From CAZQYC01 sp964597495 (lineage in GTDB: Bacteria; Pseudomonadota; Gammaproteobacteria; Steroidobacterales; Steroidobacteraceae), in assembly GCA_964597495.1 (NCBI GenBank), contig CAZQYC010000109.1:1-10596 (forward strand): 10,596 bases of DNA, given 5' to 3'. Positions 1 to 6,635 of this stretch are shown here, in pieces; within the stretch, counting starts at the first letter, position 1, and the number at the start of each line of letters is the position of its first letter. The notes under the pieces were generated by a model. It was not told the DNA's origin. It made no database searches and saw only the letters and a list, made by a program, of their open reading frames with translations. A program made the position numbers and the translations under genes.

Positions 1-148
1 CGACGTCGTTTGCCCAATGCGCACGGCGTGGGACTTGCACACTGCCTGGCCCGAAGCAGATTTTCGCGTGGTTCCGGACGCCGGTCACTCGGCATTCGAA
101 GTCGGCAACACACACGAACTCGTTTGCGCCACCGATCGATTTCGTTAA
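1..148 (+). CDS. pip: Prolyl aminopeptidase (proline iminopeptidase), C-terminal end only
   Basis: This is the 3' end of a cytoplasmic alpha/beta-hydrolase peptidase (S33 family) that removes N-terminal proline from peptides. The visible frame runs from base 2 to the TAA at 146-148 and gives 48 residues. It opens with DVVCP and contains AWDLHTAWPEAD, VPDAGHSAFE and a terminal ELVCATDRFR, all typical of the C-terminus of the Xanthomonas-type enzyme. In that family the catalytic Asp lies in an RYDVV-like motif and the catalytic His in GHS, 28 residues later. Here the first Asp and the His of GHS are exactly 28 residues apart, so the window begins at the catalytic Asp. The nucleophile Ser lies outside the window. 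No frameshift or truncation is visible at this end. Confidence 0.87.
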   Translation, partial: DVVCPMRTAWDLHTAWPEADFRVVPDAGHSAFEVGNTHELVCATDRFR

Positions 149-244
149 GCCATCCCATCCTCCTGGTTCCGACACCGCGTCGCGATGCAGCTTGATGACG
201 TAGGAACGTGTCGTCGGATAGCTCGGATGAATGTCTAAAACCAT
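1..244 (-). pseudogene. Possible remnant of a small conserved hypothetical gene, convergent with pip
   Basis: An open minus-strand frame with no stop runs from about 320 off the left edge; its first Met is at 244. The part outside pip contains SYPTTRSYVIKLHRDA. This resembles, from memory, a small Xanthomonadales hypothetical protein family with a SYVxKLHRDA start. From position 148 down the frame is simply antisense to pip, and the rest of that family is not recognisable. No Shine-Dalgarno lies before the Met. The frame could be the 5' remnant of a gene truncated against pip, or chance openness opposite a coding region. Confidence 0.25.
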
Positions 245-385
245 GGCGACAAGGTACGGATCAGAACCGTCCGAGTTGTTTGGAAAGGGTCGGGGAAAGG
301 TCGGGATTGAGTCCGGACCTGGTTTCTATCGGCGGTTTTTAGACGCGACGGAGTTCGGGAAAAATCGTCTGTGCTGTATTGGCCG

Positions 386-501
386 TCCGTCAGGTTTCGG
401 TCTTGAGTTTCTGGACCGCCGTAAATACATCCCTGTAGGCTGCTGCAAAAACATCCATGTTTTTGAAGCTCCTGAAACTCAAGACCGAAACCTGACGGAC
501 T
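386..501 (+). repeat. 116-nt hairpin element, copy 1
   Basis: Arms of 31 nt (386-416 and 471-501) are reverse complements except for one T-T mismatch (413/474). They enclose a 54-nt loop (417-470). The loop begins CCGCCGTAAATAC and holds a nested perfect 9-bp hairpin, CAAAAACAT-CC-ATGTTTTTG, at 447-466. Counted as a 60-nt core (414-473), it matches copy 2 at 58 of 60 positions in opposite orientation, while the stems are only 17/31 identical. A translated loop frame gives strings like KNMDVFAAA, which I recall from spurious proteins of Xanthomonadales genomes. This is probably one member of a dispersed repeat family. It lies between pip and the HEPN-like gene. The nested A-tract/T-tract hairpin could terminate transcription in both directions. 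Confidence 0.85.
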
Positions 502-513
502 ACGCAGTGCCAG
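500..513 (+). repeat. 14-nt inverted repeat, left copy
   Basis: ACTACGCAGTGCCA lies directly at the inner base of hairpin copy 1. Its exact reverse complement lies at 1632-1645 at the inner base of copy 2. The match stops abruptly after 14 nt. It is either a conserved flank of the hairpin element itself or the terminal inverted repeat of the DNA between the hairpins. Confidence 0.8.
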
Positions 514-725
514 AATTTCAAGCGGCAACCAACTCGACAACCAAATCAACCGCCATCGAATAACTCCGAACTAAGAAGGAGTCAGAGCTAAGCCAGCTGA
601 TGCGGCAGCTACCGGCCAGCAGGCGACAATTGCCACCACCCGTTAATTTTCCGGTTACCGGACATCGGTATGTCAGGTATTGAGAATATGTTCGCTCCTA
701 AAGCCATATCAGTTGTACTTCCTGA
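514..725. other. Non-coding stretch inside the cassette, downstream of the HEPN-like gene
   Basis: No convincing gene was seen on either strand. The stretch has low complexity of signals; a short palindrome CCGGTTACCGG is at about 649-659. With 149-385, which also holds nothing recognisable beyond the possible minus-strand remnant, and hairpin copy 1, it fills the space between pip and the HEPN-like gene. Confidence 0.5.
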
Positions 726-1596
726 CTACATAGGAGCTGCGTTCTTCTCGTACGATCGTAATAGTTCAATGGGTACTAAATTCCATCGAGTCCGCTTCTT
801 ATCCTGATGAGTCTTATAATGGAGTCCAAACTTCGATAACTTCGGAAGCATTGCGATGCCCATGAAGTGCTCGACGAAATCGACCAGATTCTGATACTGA
901 TACTCCATCATATCCCTGACAGTAAGATCCTCGACAAGCTTCGGTGTGTACAAAATCTCCGAGCCGTCTTTTTTCTTCTGAACGAACACAGTGAAATTGT
1001 TAGGGCTGATCCCTCCCGACTTGTAGTGATTCATCCTGTCTCTGAGGTCTATCACACCTTTCAGCCAATCTTGATTCTTCTCAATAAACTCTCCCAACTG
1101 TGCCGCCGGTTTCTTGTTCTTTCCTCCGACATTACGAGTCAGTTGAGTGCGGATCTTGTTTCCATAGTCTCCAAATGTTGTCAGTGCCTCGAATGGCAAT
1201 TCGTAAGTGAAGTGAAGAATATGAACCATGTGGTCTAATGTGCTCTTGAACTGGACAAGCAAGCAAGCCATCCAGTTCTAGATATAGGCTTTGAGCTGTC
1301 GCATACCGCTGAGGCTCATTCTTTCCTTCTTCAATTGGCCTTGCTTTGGCTGCGGCAACAAGCTCATCTTCCAGCTTGTTGTATCTATCCTTGTGCTGGT
1401 GGACAGACGTGAGCTTGAGGGCAGTAACAAGGATCAGATCGAAGACTTCAGATTTCTTCTTATCGTCGAGGTCTGAAGCCATTGCAATCTGAACAAGGCC
1501 AAGCATGATTCGCAAGTTGATCTGACCATCGCCTGGATCGAAGAAGATCTGCCGCTGAACAAGGTTCTGAAGATTGTTCGGATCAATAGTGACCAT
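726..1596 (-). pseudogene. HEPN-like hypothetical protein, frameshifted
   Basis: Two minus-strand frames fit end to end. The N-terminal frame starts with MVTIDPNNLQ (ATG at 1594-1596) and the C-terminal frame ends at the TAG at 726-728. They meet at a triple AAGC repeat (1257-1268). Removing one unit joins them through YLELDGLLVQFKSTLDHMVH into an exact 288-codon protein. The joined protein is soluble and mostly helical. It has LRDRMNHYKSGG around residues 183-194, with R184 and H189 forming an Rx4H motif as in HEPN-superfamily RNases and related folds. Proteins of the style 'LxLDxLL..KSxLD...RDxxNHY.GG' are known as HEPN-like hypotheticals. No Shine-Dalgarno precedes the ATG, and an in-frame TAG lies 12 nt upstream. 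GC is visibly lower than in flanking genes, and hairpin elements bound it on both sides. The function is unknown; an RNase/defence role is inference only. Confidence 0.6.
1257..1268. repeat. Tetranucleotide repeat (AAGC)x3 at a frameshift
   Basis: Three AAGC units (GCTT on the coding strand) sit exactly at the break of the 726-1596 frame. Two units would keep the gene in frame; three shift it. Slipped-strand gain of one unit is the simplest cause. A sequencing or assembly error is also possible. Confidence 0.7.
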
Positions 1597-1631
1597 CTGG
1601 ACGGACTACTTGTACCAACCTTGTAAAAACA

Positions 1632-1645
1632 TGGCACTGCGTAGT
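1632..1645 (-). repeat. 14-nt inverted repeat, right copy
   Basis: TGGCACTGCGTAGT is the exact reverse complement of 500-513. It overlaps the first two bases of the outer arm of hairpin copy 2 and is only about 36 nt from the start codon of the HEPN-like gene. Confidence 0.8.
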
Positions 1646-1759
1646 TAGCCGCGTCCGTCGCTTGGGTTTTCGGAGCTTCAAAAACATGGATGTTTTTGCA
1701 GCAGCCTACATGGACGTATTTACGGCGGTCCGAAAACCCAAGCGACGGACGCGGCTAAC
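1644..1759 (-). repeat. 116-nt hairpin element, copy 2 (opposite orientation)
   Basis: Arms of 31 nt (1644-1674 and 1729-1759) are perfect reverse complements around a 54-nt loop (1675-1728). The loop contains the nested hairpin CAAAAACAT-GG-ATGTTTTTG at 1679-1698. Total length and loop length are identical to copy 1, but the stem sequence is different. It lies 39 nt downstream of the stop of the exported-protein operon and 47 nt upstream of the HEPN-like start codon. It could therefore terminate the operon and shape expression of the cassette gene. Confidence 0.88.
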
Positions 1760-1798
1760 GGCCGACTATAGAGCCTTAAAGAAACGTGGAGGCAACCT

Positions 1799-2215
1799 TC
1801 ACTTCGCCGCCGCCTCTTCCACCACGATCAAGTCCATGAGAATCGAATCGTCCTCGGTGCCGACGCGCAATTCTGCCGGCAGCGTCAATCGCATCCATTC
1901 ACCCTCTAACGGGGCAAAGCGTTCGCCGCCAGCGCTAACATTGGCCGTGCCAGCCGCATGTTGCAGCAATGCCGTCCCCTGCTTCGGCAAACTTATCGCG
2001 GCGGTCTTGCGAGACTCCACGCGTATTTTGGAGAGTGATACTCGCAGCGATTTACTGCCACTGCGCGTCTTGATCGTAAGCGCCTTCGTCCCGAAATCCG
2101 CTTGATCATACCCGTCGCGCGCCGCGAATCGGCCCGCTTCCTGTTGTTGCGCGGACGATATTTGCACCGCCGCCAACGCCAACACTACACAGCTCCACGT
2201 ATTAAATACTTTCAT
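1799..2215 (-). CDS. Small exported protein with cupin-like C-terminal region
   Basis: A 138-aa protein with a Sec signal peptide: MK, a hydrophobic stretch CVVLALAAV, and a likely cleavage after SSA at residue 22. The mature part has a short linker, then a beta-rich segment of about 70 residues (GTALLQHAAGTANVSAG, LEGEWMRLTLPAELRVG, ILMDLIVVEE) that reads like the core strands of a cupin half-barrel. The usual His metal ligands are absent. The ATG lies 3 nt after the TAA of the upstream lipoprotein gene, with GGGGAAG overlapping that gene's end, so it is probably translationally coupled. It resembles in layout the first gene of the same operon (5131-5616). The function is unknown; an envelope partner of the lipoprotein is inferred from position. 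Confidence 0.8.
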   Translation of the reverse strand: MKVFNTWSCVVLALAAVQISSAQQQEAGRFAARDGYDQADFGTKALTIKTRSGSKSLRVSLSKIRVESRKTAAISLPKQGTALLQHAAGTANVSAGGERFAPLEGEWMRLTLPAELRVGTEDDSILMDLIVVEEAAAK

Positions 2216-2218
2216 GAT

Positions 2219-5068
2219 TTACTTCCCCGGAGCAATACGGAACAGACGACCGCTGGAGTTGGCGACGTACACCGAACCGTTGGCCAGTGCCGGTTCGCCG
2301 CGCAAAATGACGCCGCCAAGATCCAGCGCTTTAAGCACGGTGGGATTCGGCACGATTTGATAACCCGCCGCTACGCAATCCGCGGTCGACAGCGTAGGCA
2401 GCGTGCATTGACCGCCTTGCGACGGCCAGAGAGACGGATCGGCGATCGCCAATAAAAATCCTTGGTTGGTGCCAACGTAGATGATTCCCTCGGTGACCGT
2501 CGGTGGTCCAAGCGCCCAACTATGCGTGCTAGTGACTGCATCAGTAAACGCGTCCAGATGCGCAATCCAACGCACGCCACCTGAGCAGACATTGAGCGCG
2601 TGCAACTTCCGATAGCCCTGGAAGGTATGGAACGGATCGCTGTTGTCGAGCAACTGCTGCCCGCCGCTCATCGTGATGTACGTGTCGTTCCACGCCGCGC
2701 CGGCACGGTGATAACGAATGTCGCCGTGGTTGAGAGGATCTTTCATCGGGAAAGGATAGGACGTGTTCGGATACTGCCAGCGGAACGACAGCGTGGGACT
2801 TAAGTTGCCGCCGTAGCTCCAACCGTCCTTCATCGTCGACGCCGCAATCTCACCGCAGCTCGCGGCCATCAACGTGGCGCCGGCCGACCAATCGGGATCG
2901 GCGTCATTAACATAGGGAACCGGTTGGATCTTTCCTTGCACGGCGCCCATCGTGGGATCCATTCGAACCATGCTCAGCGCATTGTTTACGGACGGTTCCG
3001 AACTCGTGCCGCTCTTCACATTGCCCGTCGTGGTCACCAATGCATTGCCCAGACCGCCGGATACATAGGTCCACACGCCGCCGCCGCGATTGTTCGCCGG
3101 ATTGGGATCACTGACCGATGCATAGTTGAAGCCCACATCGATCGCGCCGCTGTCGAGATTCACCGACTTCACCTTACCTTTTTGAATAGGGTTATCGCAG
3201 TGATCCGCGATGCCGACATAAATGCGATTACCGAGCACCAGCGGCGCTGAATAGCCGATTTGTTCGTGCAGATCGTTCGGACCACTCCCCGAAAGCGTGG
3301 CGACTTCATCGGTGGTCTTCCAGACCAAAGCACCCGTGGCGGGATTGAGCGCGAAAATACGGCCGCTGCCGAGACCGCCCCCGAATTTGCCGCCCGGATC
3401 GTCCGGTCTCCCGCGATCGGGCGCGCCGAGAATAACCAGCGTGCCGCGTTCGCGGCTGGTGGCGACGGCAACGCTTGCAGCAATGCCTTCCGAAGACGGA
3501 TTGCACGTAAAGCTCGACGTCAACGGGCTTTGAGTTGACGGCGGGAATTGCCACAGCGGTGCAGCGTTGTCCGCGAAGTTGGCATCGAAGGCGTACAGGT
3601 GACCGCCGCTGCTGCCGATGAACACGCGGCCATCGGCGATTACCGGCGATGCCGTGAAAGTGCCGCCATCCGGCGCCGTGGTTTTGGCTTTCACTTCCAA
3701 TTTCTTAACCATGTAGGGATCGCCGAGCGGCGATGCTTGCACTTGTCGCGCCGTGCGCAATCCGTTCTGACGGAATGCCGGCCAGTCACTCGCGCAAGCA
3801 CCGGGTGCCGTGCCGAGTGCGCACTCGACGACTATTTGATAGACAAATTTTCCCGTGCACTTGCCAAGGCGCTGCACGACGATCACCGTTTCACCATTGT
3901 TGAGCGCGCGACTCAAGTTGATCACCGAACCGGAGGAATGACCGATTTCCTGGCCGCTTGCAAAGACCAGGATTTCCGCGCCGGGAATTTGCGTGATGAC
4001 GATAATTTTGGTGTCGCCGGGCAACGGTGGCTTGATGATCGGCGCGGGCATCGCATCGCAATCGTCGACGGTGGTCGGCGTGCCCGGTACGCTTTCAGTA
4101 CAAAGTTTTTGCGTCACGTCCAACTTTTCGCCTGCCACGGCCGCCGGAGAAATTCCGAGCGTGTGCGGCACGCCGCCTGGAATGGCGCTTTGCCCTCGCA
4201 CCGTCATCGTCGGATCGCGAACGGTTACGATGGCGCCGTGCTGCGGCGGATCACTGGGCGGCCCTGCTGCTCCCCAAATGGAAACCAATGTCTGACCGAC
4301 GATGATGGGCTTGTCGGTCGAGCCCGGCGGCACGGGCGACGGCGGCGGCTCGGTAATCTCATAGTCGGAACGCGGGCTATTGTCGGTGCAGAGCTTCGCG
4401 GTGGCGGACACGCGCGCGTGCAATGTGAATTCGGGATTCACTCCCGTCCAATTCAATCCCCACGACGTGGATGCTTGAAAACTGCCGACGTCCGCCGCCG
4501 GCTTAAACATGCCGCCACCAGCATCGTCTTCGGCATGCACGGTCACCGTCGCGCCCGGCACGACGTCTTCCACCAACACAGCATGACCGCATTGAAATAA
4601 CGGATGCGCGAACAATCTCGGCTTCGGCAGCCCCGCGGGGAAATCCTCCGTATGCGAGGTAACGGTTACGCTGTTCGAATGCGCACTGGTCGCGCCGCCG
4701 ATGGATTGCGTGACGTACACCACCTGACCCGCCGTGAACGTAACGCCGGTGTCGTGAGTTTGCCCTGGCGTTGGAATCACGCCGGTGAACGAAGGATTCG
4801 GTGCGGGCGCACCGTCGACAAAGACTTCGATCTTGGCGCCGGGAATGAAATTCTGCACCGTGATCGCCGTGGAGCATGCGTAGATCGGCTGGCCCAGCGT
4901 CGGCGGCGAAATGAATTTCGGATCCTCCTTGAAATCGCCGGGATTGCGAACCACGTGCGGGTCTTTGCCATTCGAGTCGCGACCCGTGGAGTTGCCGCTC
5001 TTATCACACGCGGCCAAGCCGAGCACCGCGATACCGAGGATCACCGGCAGCAAGCGAATGGAATCCAT
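2219..5068 (-). CDS. Large lipoprotein with Ig-like repeats and a PQQ-type beta-propeller
   Basis: A 949-aa protein. The start ATG has GGAG 5 nt upstream. The signal peptide ends in a lipobox LAAC (Cys21), so it is a lipoprotein. Asp at +2 would mean inner-membrane retention under the E. coli Lol rule, which may not hold here. A Ser/Gly/Asp-rich linker is followed by four beta-rich repeats of about 85-95 residues at roughly 55-138, 146-238, 253-335 and 341-416. Each has an IPGA/VPGA-like motif (IPGAKIEVF, VPGATVTVH, IPGAEILVF) and three carry a Cys. From about 428 (WPAFRQNGLRTARQ) to the C-terminus is a PQQ/BamB-like propeller. Blade motifs include SPVIADGRVFIGSSGGHLYA, RIFALNPATGALVW, APLVLGNRIYVG, PTVTEGIIYVGTNQG and EPALANGSVYVANSSGRL. 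No enzyme active site is evident. The repeats and propeller suggest a surface or periplasmic binding or scaffolding role. It is the middle gene of an operon. Confidence 0.85.
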   Translation of the reverse strand: MDSIRLLPVILGIAVLGLAACDKSGNSTGRDSNGKDPHVVRNPGDFKEDPKFISPPTLGQPIYACSTAITVQNFIPGAKIEVFVDGAPAPNPSFTGVIPTPGQTHDTGVTFTAGQVVYVTQSIGGATSAHSNSVTVTSHTEDFPAGLPKPRLFAHPLFQCGHAVLVEDVVPGATVTVHAEDDAGGGMFKPAADVGSFQASTSWGLNWTGVNPEFTLHARVSATAKLCTDNSPRSDYEITEPPPSPVPPGSTDKPIIVGQTLVSIWGAAGPPSDPPQHGAIVTVRDPTMTVRGQSAIPGGVPHTLGISPAAVAGEKLDVTQKLCTESVPGTPTTVDDCDAMPAPIIKPPLPGDTKIIVITQIPGAEILVFASGQEIGHSSGSVINLSRALNNGETVIVVQRLGKCTGKFVYQIVVECALGTAPGACASDWPAFRQNGLRTARQVQASPLGDPYMVKKLEVKAKTTAPDGGTFTASPVIADGRVFIGSSGGHLYAFDANFADNAAPLWQFPPSTQSPLTSSFTCNPSSEGIAASVAVATSRERGTLVILGAPDRGRPDDPGGKFGGGLGSGRIFALNPATGALVWKTTDEVATLSGSGPNDLHEQIGYSAPLVLGNRIYVGIADHCDNPIQKGKVKSVNLDSGAIDVGFNYASVSDPNPANNRGGGVWTYVSGGLGNALVTTTGNVKSGTSSEPSVNNALSMVRMDPTMGAVQGKIQPVPYVNDADPDWSAGATLMAASCGEIAASTMKDGWSYGGNLSPTLSFRWQYPNTSYPFPMKDPLNHGDIRYHRAGAAWNDTYITMSGGQQLLDNSDPFHTFQGYRKLHALNVCSGGVRWIAHLDAFTDAVTSTHSWALGPPTVTEGIIYVGTNQGFLLAIADPSLWPSQGGQCTLPTLSTADCVAAGYQIVPNPTVLKALDLGGVILRGEPALANGSVYVANSSGRLFRIAPGK

Positions 5069-5130
5069 ACCTACTCCATGAAGTCCAGGTGAGTGATTAC
5101 TGAAACACGCTTAAACGTTAGATAAAAAGA

Positions 5131-5616
5131 TTAACGGCCGGACACTATGACGGCGCGCAACACGGCTGGTCGTTCGGCATCGGCGTTGATGAGACGCAAT
5201 GGCACGCCTTCCGGTATAGCTGCCGTATCGCCCGGTTGCAATTTTCCGCGGAGATCGCCGGCGACGAATTCGACGTTACCTACCGTCAAACTCAACATGG
5301 CGGCGCCGGGCAACGTCGTCTCCGCGGTAGTGGTTTTTGGACCTACTGAGAGGGACCAGACACGTATTGCATAGTCGCCTTTGGGCGATTGCGTATCGAC
5401 GATAGGTCGAGCGTAAAGGCCGGATGCGATGGCCGCGAACGGCGGCGTGGGCGTGCGTGAATCGACGGCTCGCACGCCTTTGGAAAAAGTCGCCGGTGCG
5501 GTCTTGGGAACGGCTTGCACAGGCTTGTTGACGACGGTCTGTGCAAATACCAGCGACGCGAGACCGAGCGTCAGCAGGAGCACTGCTATCGTTACGTATC
5601 GAGTCGTGATCGTCAT
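5131..5616 (-). CDS. Exported protein with cupin-like C-terminal domain
   Basis: A 161-aa protein. I chose the start at MTITTRYV because GGAGGG lies 7 nt upstream; the earlier in-frame ATG at 5629-5631 overlaps that Shine-Dalgarno. The signal peptide spans residues 1-25, with cleavage after VFA. The mature part has a Pro/Ala/Thr-rich linker and then a cupin-like half-barrel at about 96-161 (MLSLTVGNVEFVAG, GDTAAIPEGVPLRLINAD). The sequence GDTAAIPEG matches the usual cupin turn, but the metal-binding His residues are missing. It is the first gene of the operon, with a 62-nt gap to the lipoprotein. The last gene (1799-2215) has the same plan of signal peptide plus cupin-like C-terminus, so the two may be distant paralogues. 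The ligand and role are unknown. Confidence 0.83.
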   Translation of the reverse strand: MTITTRYVTIAVLLLTLGLASLVFAQTVVNKPVQAVPKTAPATFSKGVRAVDSRTPTPPFAAIASGLYARPIVDTQSPKGDYAIRVWSLSVGPKTTTAETTLPGAAMLSLTVGNVEFVAGDLRGKLQPGDTAAIPEGVPLRLINADAERPAVLRAVIVSGR

Positions 5617-5623
5617 CGATATT

Positions 5624-5629
5624 CCCTCC
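5624..5629 (-). promoter_or_regulatory. Ribosome binding site deciding the start of the cupin-like gene
   Basis: GGAGGG on the minus strand stands 7 nt before the ATG at 5614-5616. It overlaps the alternative upstream ATG, which makes that one unlikely. Confidence 0.75.
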
Positions 5630-5673
5630 ATCGACAGTGCCGAGACCAGACCGAAATAAATTCGACTATGGGC

Positions 5674-5703
5674 TTACCATCCCACGCCAAGTCGCGATGG
5701 TAA
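5674..5703. promoter_or_regulatory. Inverted repeat, possible operator
   Basis: TTACCATC at 5674-5681 and GATGGTAA at 5696-5703 are perfect 8-bp arms with a 14-nt spacer, 58 nt upstream of the minus-strand operon start. This could be a regulator site or a leader hairpin. No regulator gene is nearby. Confidence 0.3.
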
Positions 5704-5906
5704 TGAGTGCAAGCTTTATTGCAAACGTTAAATTTCCAGGGCAATTCGTTTCTACCATCTTAGAGCGACAATCGCTGGGCGACATGTTAAGAATTTACAT
5801 TCATAAGCATCATCGGCAAAAATTACGCTCGTTCCTATTGAACGGAAGGGCACGGGAAATCTAAACCAAGTCTTATCGAGCATGCATTTAGAGGGTGTCT
5901 CATCGC

Positions 5907-5933
5907 TTGACTTGCGGCTTTGTCCCGGATAAC
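5907..5933 (+). promoter_or_regulatory. Weak sigma-70-like promoter candidate
   Basis: TTGACT (5907-5912, 5/6 to the -35 consensus) and GATAAC (5928-5933, 4/6 to the -10) are separated by 15 nt, shorter than ideal. The candidate lies about 95 nt upstream of the ATG at 6027. Confidence 0.25.
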
Positions 5934-6026
5934 GCATGCTGAGTGCGCCTATCGCTCAAGAACGGCCAAAAATATTCACGGTGCGCCGTGCGTCGAAAAA
6001 ATCGCAGCTAAGGCAGGAGAGGCTCG

Positions 6027-6635
6027 ATGAAATCATTCCTTCGCGAAAACCCCACCATTGCATTCGGTCTCGGGTTGCCTTTACTGCTCGTGGTGGTATT
6101 CCTGTTGATTTCAGGGATCCCCGCTCTTTTGGTAGCGCCTCCCCAATTCGACGTGCTGTACGTAACCGACTACTACGGCTATCAACAAAACGGCGTGCAA
6201 ATTTCCGTGGTCAACAAAAAGATCCAGGTTGTCTACCAAGGCAATTCACAGGGCTATCAGCAACCGCACCTCTGGCGATATAACCCTAAAACGGGCGCGG
6301 TGAAAGAGATTGCCATTCCGCTGCCGCCTGGTCTCACGCCGCCTGCACAAGGTGCGGCCGCTGCCGAAGCAGCGCCTAAGATCACGCCGATCGAAGTTCC
6401 GGACGTTGCCGGCCTGACCGTCGATTCCTCCAGCATTGCGCCGGACGGTTACCGATTCGCAGCGGGCGAGACTCGTTATTCGGGCGATATTTTCACGGAG
6501 GTGTTTAGGTCCTCGCGGTACCGCAACGAAGCGGTGCTGACGAAGGGCGGACGCAGCATCCGCCTGCCGAATGTCGACGATAGAAACTATTACAGCTATT
6601 CCGCACGCTTCGTCGGTTGGGTCGTGTCGCCATGA
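6027..6635 (+). CDS. Membrane-anchored hypothetical protein, partner of the DUF2157-like protein
   Basis: A 202-aa protein. GGAGAGG stands 5 nt before the ATG, a clear start. Residues 1-12 are polar (MKSFLRENPTIA), then one strong transmembrane segment at about 13-36 (LGLPLLLVVVFLLISGIPAL), with the rest probably outside the cytoplasm. The domain contains FDVLYVTDYYGYQQNG, VVYQGNSQGYQ and a Pro/Ala-rich linker at about 100-118. It ends with YYSYSARFVGWVVSP. I do not recognise a domain. Its TGA overlaps the next gene's ATG (ATGA), so the two proteins are probably made in fixed ratio and may form a complex. Aromatic- and Gln-rich patches could bind sugars, but this is speculation. Confidence 0.8.
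   Translation: MKSFLRENPTIAFGLGLPLLLVVVFLLISGIPALLVAPPQFDVLYVTDYYGYQQNGVQISVVNKKIQVVYQGNSQGYQQPHLWRYNPKTGAVKEIAIPLPPGLTPPAQGAAAAEAAPKITPIEVPDVAGLTVDSSSIAPDGYRFAAGETRYSGDIFTEVFRSSRYRNEAVLTKGGRSIRLPNVDDRNYYSYSARFVGWVVSP

Larger units (their letters stand above)
500..1645. mobile_element. Putative hairpin-bounded gene cassette
   Basis: The segment is bounded by exact 14-nt inverted repeats, each abutting a large hairpin element in mirror orientation. It carries a single lower-GC gene of unknown function and no transposase or recombinase. The mirror arrangement suggests an acquired unit moved in trans, or recombination between dispersed repeats that captured a gene. Two independent insertions of the repeat beside an old gene would look similar. 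No target duplication outside the hairpins was recognised. Confidence 0.35.
5617..6026. other. Divergent intergenic region between the two envelope operons
   Basis: These 410 bp hold no convincing gene and are AT-richer than their surroundings, mainly 5700-5890. The region must hold the promoters of both operons. The candidates visible are a dyad at 5674-5703 and a weak plus-strand promoter at 5907-5933. No riboswitch or RNA gene was recognised. Confidence 0.6.

Noticed and set aside
231..563. Open frames on both strands across hairpin copy 1
   Set aside because: Translation of the palindromic repeat; the two strands give near-mirror peptides and no Shine-Dalgarno is present.
867..1238. 123-codon plus-strand frame
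   Set aside because: Antisense to the HEPN-like gene, which has the better protein-like composition and a motif.
386..1759. Integron attC sites
   Set aside because: attC sites keep conserved outer boxes and variable centres; here the centre is conserved and the stems vary, and no integrase is present.
1662..2105. 147-codon plus-strand frame beginning in hairpin copy 2
   Set aside because: It starts in the repeat loop and continues antisense to the exported-protein gene; no independent coding signal.
3548..4600. Long open frame (350 codons) on the plus strand opposite the lipoprotein gene
   Set aside because: It is rich in Arg and His with no domain, and lies fully antisense to a clearly coding, signal-bearing lipoprotein; it reflects GC bias in codon positions.
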